DNA from: Pyropia yezoensis
Lineage: Eukaryota > Rhodophyta > Bangiophyceae > Bangiales > Bangiaceae
Direction: 5' to 3'
DNA: 64,000 nucleotides
NCBI GenBank assembly: GCA_009829735.1
Contig: CM020618.1
Location: forward strand, 16,849,346 to 16,913,345
Part shown: positions 19,592 through 31,045 of the stretch, one piece after another
Layout: each line of letters opens with the position of its first letter
How positions within the stretch are numbered: the stretch's first letter is position 1
The notes under the pieces: generated by a model
Database searches by the model: none
Told to the model about the DNA's origin: nothing
What the model saw: only the letters and a program-made list of their open reading frames with translations
Program-made: the position numbers and the translations under genes

Positions 19592-21979
19592 ATGTCAGAC
19601 CCCCAGGTGCCCGGAGGCACGGACGACCTCCTGCTTGAGGAGGAGGAGGTGATGCAGGACGAAGCGCCCTTCGCTGCTACCGCCGCCGAGTGCTTCCTCG
19701 CTTGCTCGTCGGAGGACTCCGGGGACCGTGTCACCGTCCGCGTGTCGGCGGCGGGTCCACCGGGCGGGCTGTCGTCCGTGTGCAGCGGAACGACGGCGCC
19801 GTCGGTGGGCGGTCAACCGTGTGTGTCGATTCCTCTTCCTACTCCTCCGGCTGCCCGGATGGGCCCTGTCGCCTGTGCCGGCGCGGCTCTTTCGCCTGTG
19901 CCGGCGCGGCTCTTTTTAAAGATTGGGCAGCCGCTGCTGTTGATATTCGGAGCGGCGCCCAGGCCGGTGCGGCGGGGCAAGATGGTGCGGGTACCCGCCC
20001 GGTAGGTGCTCCGGACGCGGGGGTGGTTGAAGGGCCTGTCCCATCCGTCGCCTTTGTGCCCTCTTCGGGCCGGGGTAGAGGTGATGCACTTCCCGCGGAT
20101 CGGCGGGCTTTTGTCAGTCAAGACGTACCTTCCCCGATGGCTGTGGACTCCGGGAACTACTCCGGGCGGGTGCCCGCCCTTCTTCTTCCTCCGCGTTCCC
20201 GTGCGCCTGCGGCGCCAGCCCATCTGCCGGTGGGGCTTCCCCCGGTGCCGACGATCCTTCCCGGGCCGGCCCGGGTTCCCCCGCTGGGTGGCGGCGTCGC
20301 CTTGTTGGTGGGACACCCCCCTATGTCGGTGTCCGACTTGGTGGCTCGGGTTCGTGGCCTTACCGTTCAAGAGCCCATGGACTCTGCTGGCCGGATGCGG
20401 GTGGAATTCCACCCGCCGAGCCACCGTGGAGGCTCCTTCCTTCGAGTCAAGCTGGAACCGTGTTGGGAGCGGGAGTTGGCGCGGCTGGTCAACCAGCCGA
20501 ATGCGGTACGTGTTGTGCATCATTGGATACTGAGTCAGCCAGACGACCGGCATGCCTAACTCTGGCGCACCGTGTCGGGCGGGGTGAGGTCTTCCTCAAC
20601 CCCGCGTTAGGAATACACGACTTGGCTGCTACCGCGTTGGCGCCGGACGTTGACTACCCGGCTAGTGCTCGGGGGGTTGCGGCTTCTGTGACCCCCGCTG
20701 CATCCGGGCAGACCGTGTTCGATACCAACCGGTATCCCGGGTTTGAGTACTTCCCGGAGATATCCCCGTATTTGACGTTGACGGCGCCGTACCCGCCCAT
20801 GGCTAGGCTGAAGTCGGCGTCGAGCTGGCGTCGCAACCATGGTGGTATGGCGGATGTGTTCCGCACCGACATGACGTGTGTGTTGCAGACCGGTAGCGGT
20901 CGCGCGTCAGTGTACACTCTAGTGCGCCCGCCTCTATGGCAGGAGGGGTGGGAACCCGCCCGGCTTTCCAGTTTGACACCGGCTGATGCCTCCGATACTT
21001 CGGTAGCGTGTTGGCCTCTCTGCCTGTCCACCCGTTGCAGAGGACCTTAACACTGGAGGATACCCTCGGGCAGGCTTCCTCTTTCCTGTTGTACGTCCGT
21101 CCGCAGGGTCGGCTGTTTCATCTTCCGACGGGTGTCCGTCGGCATATTGGGCAGCTGGGCGTTGACATAATTGCTGCTAAAACGGGGTTGGCCCGTGAGG
21201 TCGAGGCCCTCTTGGCTGTTCACGATGCCGTGAACGGGGCGGAGTTGTTGAACCTACCCCCGTATCGGGACCCGCAGGCTGGGGCTGTCCCCTTGCCCCG
21301 TCGCTCGTTACGCATCCAGCGCACTCAGCCGGGTGAGCCTAGTTACCGTGGGTGGGTGTCCACCGAGGCTGTTCCTGCCCTGGGTATTCCCATGGTTATC
21401 CATGACCTTCTTCAGGTCAAAGCCCCATGGTTCGGTTATCCGATACCGGTGGGGGCTGATCGTCGTCGCCGTCGGTGGGACTCTACGGGTGGGGAGCGTG
21501 AGATGTCCCGTCGTCGGGCGGACTCCCGCCGGGTTTACGGTGGTGCCCCTTCCATGGGGTCTTACCGTGCCTCGTACCGGGCGGCACCGGCTCCGGTGGT
21601 AGCCGTCTCGGCTCCTGCGGCTCCTCTGGCCGCGCCGGTACCTAATTCTGCCCCTGTCATGCCGGACGGGGGTCCCCGTCTATGGTGTGAGGGCGTTGAC
21701 GCCCTCATCACCCGCGAGCTGCGGGAAAGTCTATCAGTTAGCTGGGGGGATATCCCCCCAGGTGCTGCGCTGGTTGGTACCGCGCGCTGCTTCGGTGGTG
21801 TACTAGACCGCATCCGGCTAGCCCTGGAGGAGGTGGAGGCTGGTCGCAGCACTCTCGTGGAGCTATGCACTGAGGTAACTCAAGCGGTTGACCGTCATGA
21901 GATTGCCGACCGGTGGAGTATGGAAGTGTACACGTCTTCGCATGAGTGGCCTCCTTCGGCGAGCGGGAGTACCCCCTGA
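19592..21979 (+). pseudogene. Antisense gene of element C (family 2), broken copy
   Basis: Relative of the intact antisense gene in element G (31625-33994). It starts at the same ATG (MSDPQVPGGTDD), has the same acidic N-terminus, Pro/Ala-rich stretch, long middle block (for example ELARLVNQPNAVRVVHHWILSQPDDRHA and LTAPYPPMARLKSASSWRRNHG) and C-terminal block (ALVGTARCFGGVLDRIRLALEEVEAGRSTLVELCTEV in part). About three breaks. A local doubling of a 25-bp unit is visible near 19.87-19.92 kb. Function unknown. Confidence 0.85.
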
Positions 21980-22448
21980 GAAGTGCTGTTGCTATGCGGG
22001 AGAGGGACCCGGTGACCCTTATGGTGGCCTGGTAGAAGTGAGTATAAACTCATCCCCCGCTGGGGCGTTTGCATGACTCTGATGGCTGCCTTCGGGCAGT
22101 ACACCGTCTGCCTTAGCCGTGGCCTGCCTCGGTTTATCTCGCGCCCCAACCCATGATGGTTCGGTAATACCCGTGAAGGTCAACCTTCCTCAATCCGTCA
22201 CTTGCCTCCATGGATGAAGGTTTATCTTGGTGTAAGCCTCAGGTTACCTTGAAATTATCGCAGGTATTCATCTTCTTCAAGTAGAACTTGTTAAAATCAG
22301 TAGGCCACTTAGCTTGCTTTAGTTCGCTCCGACGTAGTGAACCTAAGTCTTGCCGAATCCATGTGACACCGTACTTCTTAGGTATAAGGCTCACCACCCA
22401 ACAGCCGAAGTCGGTGTCGGTTGGGTTGTTACAGTAGGCGGCGTCGCC
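21980..22448. other. Convergent region between antisense gene and pol, element C
   Basis: About 470 bp with no gene. It includes two degenerate copies of a roughly 24-bp unit near 22.31-22.36 kb that occurs four times in element G, and an inverted repeat at 22397-22425 (CCCAAC ... GTTGGG with an inner GCCGA/TCGGT pairing) just before the pol stop. The inverted repeat is kept in element G at the same place, so it may mark the 3' ends of the two converging transcripts. Confidence 0.5.
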
Positions 22449-23957
22449 TCATGTAAGGCATGAGGAGCTGGCAGGGTATATTTGCCGCCTTTCCCGGGTT
22501 GGTGAGTCGTATCCGACCCACATTATCTTGACGTACCAGGGTCCTGGTAGGTCCGGGTCGGTGTGTCCGACCACGCTCTCCACTTGGTATGGAATCCCAT
22601 CCGGCCCCTCCGGGTCATCTGACCGGTGGGACGTAAGAGCTTTATGTAGCAACCCAGCCGGTACCGGCTGAGGTTGTTCCGGCTTCGGAGCAGGTGTCAA
22701 ATCATTGAGATTGATGCGTTGTATCTCCGTATCGGAGTGCAGGATGACAGAGTGATCATCTCTGTGCAGTATTTGGTACGGTCCCTTGACTGGTTTTATG
22801 AGCTTGCTCCTCCGGAACTTCTGGTGTCTGATGTAGACCCAGTCACCTGTTACCAGGGTCGCGTTGCGCACCCGTAGTCGGGCGTCGAAGTTCTTCTTGT
22901 ATCGAAGATGTGTTCGGTCAAGGCCACTCTTGAGCTTAGGTATCATCCACGATAGCTTGGCCAACCAAGCTAAGTGGATCCGTTCGGCCGGCCGGCCCTT
23001 CGGTATCTCAGACCGGGTGCATCTGCCCGGTGGCAGCGTCAGGTTACCGACGCCCATCGGCATGACCCACTCCAGTGGAGCAATATTCGTGCTCCGGTGG
23101 GGCCTGGCATTGTATGCCAGGGTCAGTACGGACAGGAGCCTGTCCCACGTGTTCGTGTGTTCCGCTACGCAGCATTGGAGCATCTTGACGGTGGTGCGGT
23201 TGGACCGCTCCACCAGCCCGTTGGATTGCGGGTGGTAGTCGGATGCCCGACGGGGTTCGATACCGAACATGTCCATGACCGTAGTGCAGAACGCTGAAGT
23301 CAGGTTTGCTCCGTTGTCGGAGGATAAATTCTTCATTACTCCGTAAGCACTGGTCCAGTGGTCAGCCACTGCGTTCATGATCGTGTATGCCGTGTCATTC
23401 AGGATGGCTGCCACTCGTGACAGCTTGGTGAAGCGGTCAGACATGACCAGGATGTGCTTGTTCCCTTCTTCTGTTACCGGAAGTGGCCAAAGTATATCGA
23501 TAGCGACTTGCTCGTTGGGCCCATCGGGTGGGAATCGTCTCATAGCGGATGCCCGCTTAATAAGACACATACGATTACGTGCACACGGGTGGCATCCCTG
23601 TACGTTGTGGACTACGTCGACAGCCATTGCTGGCCAGTAGAAGAACCTTCGCATTGCTGCGAACATGCGCGAACCCCCTGGGTGCCCGGCTGTAGGGTTC
23701 TCGTGTTCTCGTTCCATGACGGCTTGTCGTAAGGACACGGGACCCACGACTTGATGTCGTCCATCGGCGGGTGCCCGCCGGTATGTGAGTCCGTCTTCAT
23801 TCTCGGAGAAGATGCCGGCCGTGCCGGCCAGGAGGTTAGCGCGGTGGCGATTACTGTCATGGTCATTGGCCTGTGCCTCGCGAAAGTCCGCGAGAGTCAA
23901 TGGGCACGCGCGGTGTGCCATGGTATGGTCAACCATACCTTTGGTGGCGTTACCCAC
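22449..23957 (-). pseudogene. pol: pol of element C, integrase to C-terminus
   Basis: Family 2 pol fragment. It covers the end of the RNase H connection, the integrase zinc region (HPGGSRMFAAMRRFFYWPAMAVDVVHNVQGCHPCARNR), the catalytic core (SDRFTKLSRVAAI and SDNGANLTSAF) and the C-terminal tail with VESVVGHTDPDLPGPWYVKIMWVGYDSPT, a chromodomain-like strand pattern. Upstream pol and gag are not in the window because element D is inserted here. Few breaks within the visible part. Confidence 0.9.
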
Positions 23958-24426
23958 TGTGGCAGTATTGATCCCAGGTACGGGGGCAACACGTGCCATG
24001 CAAAGGGCGGCAGGCAGCTAGCCTGACCCGTTCCTCCCCATGCATTTTGGTCCCTATTCTCTAAGTTAGGGATAGTCAGCTTCGTAGTAAATCCAACGTG
24101 GATTTGAGGGTTTTCTGCATCTTATCGTCTTAAATGTTCGTGTGGCCCGGTAGGCACGTGCTGGGGCGGGAGATTTCGAGTGGCGAGATTCTGAGGGGAC
24201 CCTGGGGGGATAAGGGGAGGGATAGCGGGGCTTGGTCTCGCTTCCCCGTCCCGACGAAGAAACTGTTGGTTTACACACCATCTTCTTGTTTTGTCGTGGG
24301 GGGTTTGACCCACGGCAGGGATAGAGTGTGCGCAACTTGCACTTCTTCCGGTTCCCCCGACACGGGAGGCAGCCCTCGTACACCGCCCCAACTTGGGTGC
24401 CGTGTGTGCGTGTGGTTTTTTCCACA
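23958..24426 (+). repeat. 5' LTR of element D (family 3, 469 bp)
   Basis: Reads TGTGGCAGTATTGAT...GTGGTTTTTTCCACA. It matches the minus-oriented family 3 LTRs at 30516-30670 plus 40402-40714, 43477-43944 and 62622-63083, but is the most diverged of the four, which fits an old outer element. Confidence 0.93.
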
Positions 24427-24428
24427 TT

Positions 24429-24446
24429 TGGTTGAGCAGCAGGGGA
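24429..24446 (+). other. Primer-binding site of element D
   Basis: TGGTTGAGCAGCAGGGGA, one base different from the 18-nt site shared by the other elements, two bases inside the LTR. Confidence 0.85.
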
Positions 24447-24448
24447 CA

Positions 24449-24503
24449 GAGGTAAACTTTACCTCCGGGTGCACCCGGGTGTAGGGGGCCCTCTGTCTCA
24501 GAG
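24449..24503 (+). other. Palindromic leader of family 3 element D
   Basis: Three inverted repeats in a row after the primer-binding site: GAGGTAAA-c-TTTACCTC (24449-24465), the perfect palindrome CCGGGTGCACCCGG (24465-24478), and CCTCTG-tct-CAGAGG just after. The CCGGGTGCACCCGG palindrome is unchanged in element F at 43425-43438. A GTGCAC loop is the type of palindrome retroviruses use to start RNA dimerisation, so a dimer or packaging signal is possible; that is inference. Confidence 0.5.
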
Positions 24504-24545
24504 GAACGGTGGACTTGGGCCGTGTCATACGGATCTTTCGCCAAC

Positions 24546-26400
24546 ATGGCTGGTTCGGACCCCCCGTCGTCTGGGGAGTACACGGGTGACGCACGCACTC
24601 GAGTGCCTTTGAATACTGGGGAGACACAGGTAGGTGTACCTGGGGTCGCAGAGGGACTAGAGGTCCCTCAAGCCAGCAGGACTGTGAGTACGAGCGGGCA
24701 ACAGGCCACCCCGACTCAGTCGGGAGTTCATTCGGGTGACACTTCTGATGTTGGTGGGCCCTAGTCCGGCCACCGTGTGGTACACTGAACGGGAACGTCC
24801 CAAGGTGAGAGGACTGTCCCCGCGGGATCCACTCGGGTTGGAGCCAACTTCGGCTTGGAACCGTCGCCAACCAGGCTTTCGGAGGACGGCGGACCTCCGT
24901 TGGTCGGCGATGGGCTCGCGCCCATGCCCCCAGTTGAGACCCCTGAGGATCGTGGTTAACCCACAGGTGGAATCCCGGAGGCGGACTGAGACTCAACTGG
25001 AGTCGATAATCCACTCCTCGCGGAAACTGTCCGTCGGGAGGCGACCAATGTGTTGCGGCAGACTTTGCCGGACCTGGTGGTCTCGATGACAAATACCATT
25101 CTGAAACATATTGTGGCGAGTTTGCCAGATGGTCTCAATGTCCAGACCGGATTGGGGCTTTCGCGCCCACAGACGCAGGGGGAATCCCTGCCTACGCCTG
25201 TCTCGGGTCGCCCTGAACAGGGGGCGACCCCTGTGACTCCCAACGAGGGAGCCACACCATTCTCGGTGGGGCGTATGCCCTTCACGGGGGAGTTCCCCTC
25301 GGAAACGCCGGTGGCTACACCAAGCTCGCCGCGGCAGACGACAGGCGCTGTGGGTCAACTCACCTGATTGCCTCAGCGGCTGTTCCCTCAACGTGAGGTG
25401 CCGCCCAAGATCCAGGTAGCCAACCCGGTCTACGAAAGGACCTATGACTGTGAGACCTACGCCCTCCACAATAAGTCGGTGGCGTACGGTCCTATTCAGG
25501 GCCGAGCTATGGGCCGTGCCAAGAAGAATGCACTTCACTCTTTTGGGCACAAAGAGGAGTGGGATGGAACTCCCCCACTCCGTGTCTTTGAGCTTCTACA
25601 TCGTTTCTCAAAAGCCTGTGACGACAATGCCATACGTGAGGGCATGGCTTTCTACATGCTACAGGAGTTTACCAAGGGCGACCTAGGGACAGAGATCATG
25701 TCCGTCATGCCCAGTTCCTCAAGTGGAGGCGCTGGCGAGGTGACGTCCTACTTGGAGCTCGTCAACTGGCTGTTGAAAGCTATGGTGGATGAAGCAGCGT
25801 TGGTTTCTCAAGTCGAGGAGTGTACGCAAGCTCATCAGGAAGAGACTGAGGACGAGTTGTCCTTTGCGGAGCGGGTCCGTAAGAGCTTACGCTCAATAAT
25901 CTTTGTGGCTTTCTTCATCCACAAGCTGTGGTGAAGAGTCGGTTTGTGGAGGGACTCCATTAGTCAGCCCGTATGGAGACCCGGGAGCATAATACTGCAC
26001 GGGCGACACTAGCCAAGTTGGCCAGGCTCGCCTACCGCAGCGGTGAGGCCTATTGCAAGTTGCGGGAGGAACAACGCCAGGAGCGTCAGGCCGAGTCGGC
26101 CAAGGAACGAGAAGAGGCGCGCCAGGCCAGAGAGCTACGCGAGGCACGCTGTATCCGCAAGGATAAGGTAGTAGCTGCCAAGGGAGCTTCACAGGGTACC
26201 TCATCTACTTCCCAAGTCGGGAAGACCCCTCCGGGAGCTGACCATCGGTGTTGGACCTGCAACTCCGATGGACACTGGGCATGTGATTTCCCTATGCTTA
26301 GTAAACGCATTCAGCAACTCGTTAAGAATTCGAGTAAGAAGACGGCTACGAACGAAGTACGTTAACGCCGCGAGGGTGGACCTCGACCAGTAGTAGCGGT
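24546..26400 (+). pseudogene. gag: gag of element D (family 3), broken copy
   Basis: Starts at the ATG of MAGSDPPSSGEYTGD, about 120 bp after the 5' LTR. The N-terminus is Gly/Thr/Pro-rich; a capsid-like middle follows at about 25.5-25.9 kb (LRVFELLHRFSKACDDNAIREGMAFYMLQEFTKGD), resembling the family 1 motif LRRFVKACNDNDVSEGKALYLL. A Lys/Arg/Glu-rich helix and a zinc-knuckle-like stretch (CWTCNSDGHWACDF) come near 26.1-26.3 kb. About three breaks. Packages the element RNA in intact relatives. Confidence 0.85.
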
Positions 26401-26599
26401 CGCCACATTTTCGGCGAAGGGGGCGGACACGTCGTCCTCGGACTCGTCGTCTTCCCCTTCGCCCTCGGATTCAGACGCCAAGTCGGCGGGAAACGAATGA
26501 CCGTTGGAGCTGGCCGTCCTAAGCTCACAACGGCAGCCTCGGCCAAGTGGGACAAGAGGACGACCTGACCCTGCCGGATACAAAGGGGACCTGAGCGAG

Positions 26600-29500
26600 T
26601 CCGCCCACCTCGCGTAGGAATCCCCAAGAACGTAAACCCACGTCGGGTCATCGCGGTGCTGACGGGTGAGAACTTTCAGGCGGCTGGACGGGTGCAACCA
26701 GCCCCCGGCCGTGCCTGTTGTGCCCGTATCGTACTTGACACCGGATCAGGAGCCTCTTTGATACGCAAATCGCTATCACCGAAAGAGATGAAGCTCCAAC
26801 GCTAGAGGTCTAAGGCCGACCATATGATTGACATCAATGGTGGGGTACTTCCCATTGTTTGTGCCTTGACCCTACCAACTAGGTTGGGAACCCATGAGGT
26901 CGACGTGACCTATGGAGTAGTCGAGAGTATATGGGTACCCCTGCTTCTGGGTACCCCTTATGTTGTAACACAAGTGCCTCTGACTTGTGGCCCGGAGTAT
27001 TGGGTCAAGCTGAGGAATGGGGAGACTGTCCCCATCCTTGTTAAGGGAATGTCTGTGGCTCCTGTGATAGTCTCACAGTCGACGCCTGTTTGCTCCGTGA
27101 GAGAAGGGCTTACTGCTACTCTGCGTTTAGCCCGTAAAGTCACGTTTCCTCCCAACTTGGTGGCGCACGTTGACGTTGTCACTGATCATACGGGGAACGG
27201 GTTGGTGCACCTTAACCCCCGCCTTGCTCGTAAGCACCAAGTGCATGTTGCCCTTGGCACGATGGACTCCAAAGCCGGAGTCCCGTGGAGGATCCAGGTG
27301 ATCAACTTGAGCTCGTCGCCCAAGTACTTCAAGTCGGGAGCCAAGTTCGGCTATATCGACCAACATGAGGGCCCAGTAGTAGCGGTAACCCTCAACGCGG
27401 GCGCGTGTTGCGACCCGAAGTCCGGAAAGGAGAAGCACCAAGCCAAGCCGGCCGCCTCTCCTCGACCCCACGTGAACATGGAGAATGTTCCACCCAGGTT
27501 GAGGGTTCAAGTTGAACGCCTCTTGGACCAATATCACAAGTTGTGGGATGGTCAATTGGGACTCATGAGAGCCAACCAACACCGGATCGAGTTGAAACCC
27601 GGTGCACCCCCTATACGCCAACAACCGCATAGGGGAGGGCCCCGTTCAAGGGCCCTCTTCAAGGAGCAAGTCGCTCGCATGGAGGCCCTTGATGTGATTG
27701 AGGCCAGCAACGCCGAGTGCGCGAGTCCGGTGGTCATTGTCCCCAAAGCTGATGGGACCCCACGGTTCTGTATCGACTACCGTAAGCTCAACGAGAGCAC
27801 GGTGAAGGACAGTTATCCCCTCCCTAGGGTGGACGACTGTCTGGACTCTCTGCGGGAGGCAAACGTGTTCTCTACCCTAGACTGAAGCGCGGGGTACTGG
27901 CAAATTCCCATTGCCCCGGAAGACTGGCATAAAACTACCTTAACCTGTCACTGTGGTACCTGCCAGTGCAAGCGACTACCGTTTGGACTGTGCAACGCGC
28001 CGGCATCTTTCCAGCGCGCCATGGACATGATCCTGGCCGGAGTACGGTGGCAGATCTGTCTTGTGTACCTAGACGATATCATTGTGTTCTCCCGAAGTCC
28101 GGAGGAGCACATTGGCCATCTTGGCCAGGTGTTCAAGCTACTTGCTGACGCCGGTGTTTCACTGAAGGCGAGCAAGTGCCACCTCCTCACTCAGGAAGTG
28201 GAACACTTGGGACATGTTGTCCGTCCGGGGCGCCTCAGTGTCAATGAGAAGAACTTGAGAGCCATCCGTAAGGCTCAGTATCCCCGGACTCAGACCGAGA
28301 TAAGGAGCTTCCTCGGGATGTGCACCGTGGACAGACGTTTCACCAAGAGCTTCGCCAACGTGGCAAAGCCGCTGAATGAGCTAGTTAGCTCGACGTTACC
28401 GAAGAACGTGCCTCCCCCAAGTCGGGTGGAGCAGGAACCCTTTCAGACTCTTCGGGACCTACTGCTGAAGCCCCCCATGATGACTATTCCCAGGTTGGGA
28501 CGCCACTACATCTTAGCCGTGGATGCTAGCTACGACGAACTTGGCCGTGTGTTGCTTCAGCAGCAGCCGGACAAGGAGTACTTGCCGGTGGGATACTTCA
28601 GCAAGGGGCTGAACTCGGCTGAGAAGAACTATGGAGTCTCCGAGTTGGAAGGACTCGCAGTGGTATTGGCGGTGACGTCACTTCGTCCCTACCCAGAGGA
28701 TGAGAACTTCCTCATCCGCTGTGACCACCGCGCGTTGCAGTTCATCTTTAAGACGGACTGTACGAAAACTCGTCTCAACCGGTGGAGGGTGCGACTGGCA
28801 CCCTTCAACTTTGATATTGAGTACCGACCTGGCAGGCAACATGCCCTTGCCGACGACCTTTCTCGGGTACCTACCGAGGGGCTGGACACTAAATCAGTCG
28901 ATGAGGACATCCCCATCGTGGGGGTAGTCTCGCGCTCGGGTCAGGCGTTGGACCCCGAGGCGCCAGGGAGCAAGAAGTACTTGCCCCAGTCCCTGGACGA
29001 GGTGGTGAAGGCCCAGGCCGAGGACCCCTTCTGCAAGTCGCAGAGGGATACGCTGGATACAGTGGCGGAGACGCGGTTCTTTATCGGAGACGATGGCCTC
29101 CTCATGAGGAGGGGGGGAATTCAGTGGACTGAACAAATTGTCGACCCCGTATCCCGCAAGGACAGTATCCTTGAGAGGGAGCATAACGCTCCCACAGGTG
29201 GACACCTGGGGTCTAGTACTCTGTACCAGACCCTGAGGACCAGGTACTACTGGCCGTCCATGGTGGTGGACATCTACAGTTGGGTGGCTGCCTGCACAAG
29301 ATGTGCGCAGAACCGTCTGATGGAACGGCGGCCTACTACGGCTATGTTACTGCTCCCGGCCAAGGAGCCCCTTGCCGCGTTGGAAATGGACATCCTAGGG
29401 CCCCTGCCAGTGACAGAAGATGGCAATCAGTACCTCCTGGTCATCTGCGATCGCTTCACGAAACTTACGCGAGCGATCCCTCTGGCAGAGATCACGGCCA

Positions 29501-30103
29501 TGTCGGTCGTGTCAGCCTTCCTAGATCATTGGGTTCCCGCGTATGGCGTCCCGGACAGTACACTATCGGACAATGGACCGCAACTTGCGTCCGTACTCTT
29601 TCAGGAAGTGCTGGATATGTTCGGTGGTCAGGCAAACTATGCCACCCCCTATCACCCCCAAACTAATGGGCAGGTGGAGCGCTTCAACGAAACTGTTTTT
29701 CGGCAGCTGCGCCACTATATGAGTGAGCACGTGAAAACGTGGGACCAATACATTTCTATTCTTACGACCGCCTACAATTCGCAGGTTCACTCATCTACCG
29801 GGGAAGTACCCCTCGCTTTTGTGACCCCTCGTCGCATGTGGTCTATTGCCGTACAGCCGCCGCTCCCAAGTAGGGAGGCCGATGGCAGTACACCCATTCC
29901 GACTGAGAGTAAGGCGGAGTTCGCTGCTAGGCTCGAAAGTCTCATCCCTAAAGTCAGGGCTGAGATGGACAAAGCGCAAAAGCGCTACAAGCGTACTATT
30001 GACAAAAATGGTGCGTAACGCCAAGCATGTCCCCGAGCAGGGTGACTGGGTACTGGCTCACTCACACACCCCAACTGTGGGTGAGTTGGTCTTGCAGACG
30101 AAG
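26600..30103 (+). pseudogene. pol: pol of element D (family 3), protease to integrase
   Basis: Aspartic protease motif LDTGSG near 26.73 kb; reverse transcriptase with FCIDYRKLNESTVKDSYPLPR near 27.8 kb and YLDD near 28.07 kb; RNase H with AVDASYDELGRVLLQQQ and IRCDHRALQ near 28.5-28.7 kb; integrase zinc region near 29.2-29.3 kb (HLGSSTLYQTLRTRYYWP ... CTRCAQNR) and core near 29.4-29.7 kb (MDILGPLPVTEDGNQYL, SDNGPQLAS, NGQVERFN). The chromodomain end lies at 54244-54621 on the far side of element E. About three breaks. Most similar in layout to pol of family 1, but clearly a different family. Confidence 0.93.
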
Positions 30104-30465
30104 TGTAGCAATATGGATGACCGTATCGGGACCCTCGTATAGGGGGACCATTTCTAACCCTTAACTTTCAATTTTTGAGTCCGTATTGGTCACTGTATCT
30201 ATAAGTTACGCATGACAAAAGGGACTTGCATCTTGTGGTGGAGGGTAGTTAGAAGTGTCGCCGAGGGTTTTCAACGAGGGGGCCGGCGGCGAATCCACCG
30301 CCGGCCATGGCAGAACAATAAACCCCTCCCATTTGGTCTCCCATCTTGGTCCCGTGGCTGGCGCTCCAAGGACAGCAACCTCGGCCCCCCGGTGACGTTG
30401 GTGCCGATCCCCCTTGGTGAGCATTCTCTGAGAGTGGACGTGCAGCGGATACCTATTGTGCTACA
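30104..30465 (+). repeat. 5' LTR of element E (family 2, 362 bp)
   Basis: Reads TGTAGCAATATGG...CTATTGTGCTACA. It contains the GC-rich inverted repeat GGCCGGCGG ... CCGCCGGCC at about 30281-30306 in the middle of the LTR, also present in the other family 2 LTRs. Confidence 0.95.
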
Positions 30466-30466
30466 T

Positions 30467-30484
30467 TGGTGGAGCAGCAGGGGA
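30467..30484 (+). other. Primer-binding site of element E
   Basis: TGGTGGAGCAGCAGGGGA, one base after the LTR, identical to the sites of elements A, B, F and H. Confidence 0.9.
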
Positions 30485-30515
30485 CGGATTTCCGTCACCA
30501 TTGTGGTGACGCCGT

Positions 30516-30670
30516 TGTGGCAAAAACCACTTGCACACACGACACCCAAGTTGGGGCGGTGTACAAGGGCTGCCTCCCGTGTCGGGGGAACCGGAAGAAG
30601 TGCAAGTCGCACACACTCTGTCCCTGTTGTGGAGCAAACCCCCCACGGACAAAGAAGAGGATGGTGTGTG
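30516..30670 (-). repeat. 3' LTR of element F, left piece (split by G)
   Basis: First 155 bp (plus sense) of the family 3 LTR, TGTGGCAAAAACCAC...; it ends with gtgtg, which is repeated at 40397-40401 after element G. The other 313 bp are at 40402-40714. Confidence 0.94.
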
Positions 30671-31033
30671 TGTAGCACAATAGGGATCCGTCGCACGTCC
30701 ACTCTCAGGGAACACTCACCAAGGGGGATCGGCACCAACGTCACCGGGAGGCCAAGGTTGCTGTCCTTGGAGCGCAAGCCACTGGACCAAGATGGGAGCC
30801 AAAATGGGAGGGGTTTGTTGTTCTACCTTGGCCGGCGGTGGATTCGCCGCCGGCCCCCACGTTATAAACCCTCGGAGACACTACTAACTACCCTTCACCC
30901 CAAGATGCAAGTCCCTCTGGTCATACGTAACTTATAGATACCGTGACCAGTACGAACTATCAAATTGAAAGTTAAGGGTTAGAAGTAGCCCCCCTAATAT
31001 TAGGGTTACAATACGGCCAACCATATTGCAACA
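30671..31033 (-). repeat. 3' LTR of element G (family 2, 363 bp)
   Basis: TGTAGCACAATAGG...ATATTGCAACA on the plus strand. A polypurine tract, AAGGGGGGGATA on the minus strand, abuts it at 31034-31045; element E has the same tract before its 3' LTR. The GC-rich inverted repeat lies at about 30830-30855. Confidence 0.96.
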
Positions 31034-31045
31034 TATCCCCCCCTT

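Larger units (their letters stand above)
19284..23957 (-). mobile_element. Element C: family 2 chromovirus, visible middle part; outermost layer of the nest
   Basis: A minus-strand family 2 copy seen only between two insertions: element A on its left (junction 19283/19284) and element D on its right (23957/23958). It contains the upstream region and body of the antisense gene, the convergent region, and the integrase end of pol. Comparison with element G shows the break points lie inside continuous family 2 sequence (for the right one, the bases cccac followed by the LTR of D), so the rest of C should lie outside the window on both sides. Several breaks; old. Confidence 0.88.
23958..30103 (+). 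mobile_element. Element D: family 3 chromovirus, left part (5' LTR, gag, pol)
   Basis: Plus-strand element inserted in pol of element C; the left target-site copy would be cccac at 23953-23957. It runs 5' LTR, primer-binding site, leader, gag, pol, and is interrupted by element E at 30103. The sequence resumes at 54239 after a perfect cgaag duplication. Its 3' LTR lies beyond element H, outside the window. Broken, about six or more breaks in gag and pol. Confidence 0.93.

Noticed and set aside
24271-25092. Minus-strand frame of 273 codons over the 5' LTR and gag of D
   Set aside because: Crosses the LTR boundary and is opposite a supported gag. The Pro/His/Arg-rich composition is what a shadow frame would give.
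30104-31033. Inverted pair of family 2 LTRs around a short middle piece, resembling a foldback or terminal-inverted-repeat DNA transposon
   Set aside because: The target duplications show two separate events: 30104-30465 is the 5' LTR of E and 30671-31033 the 3' LTR of G, with the leader of E and a piece of the F LTR between them.
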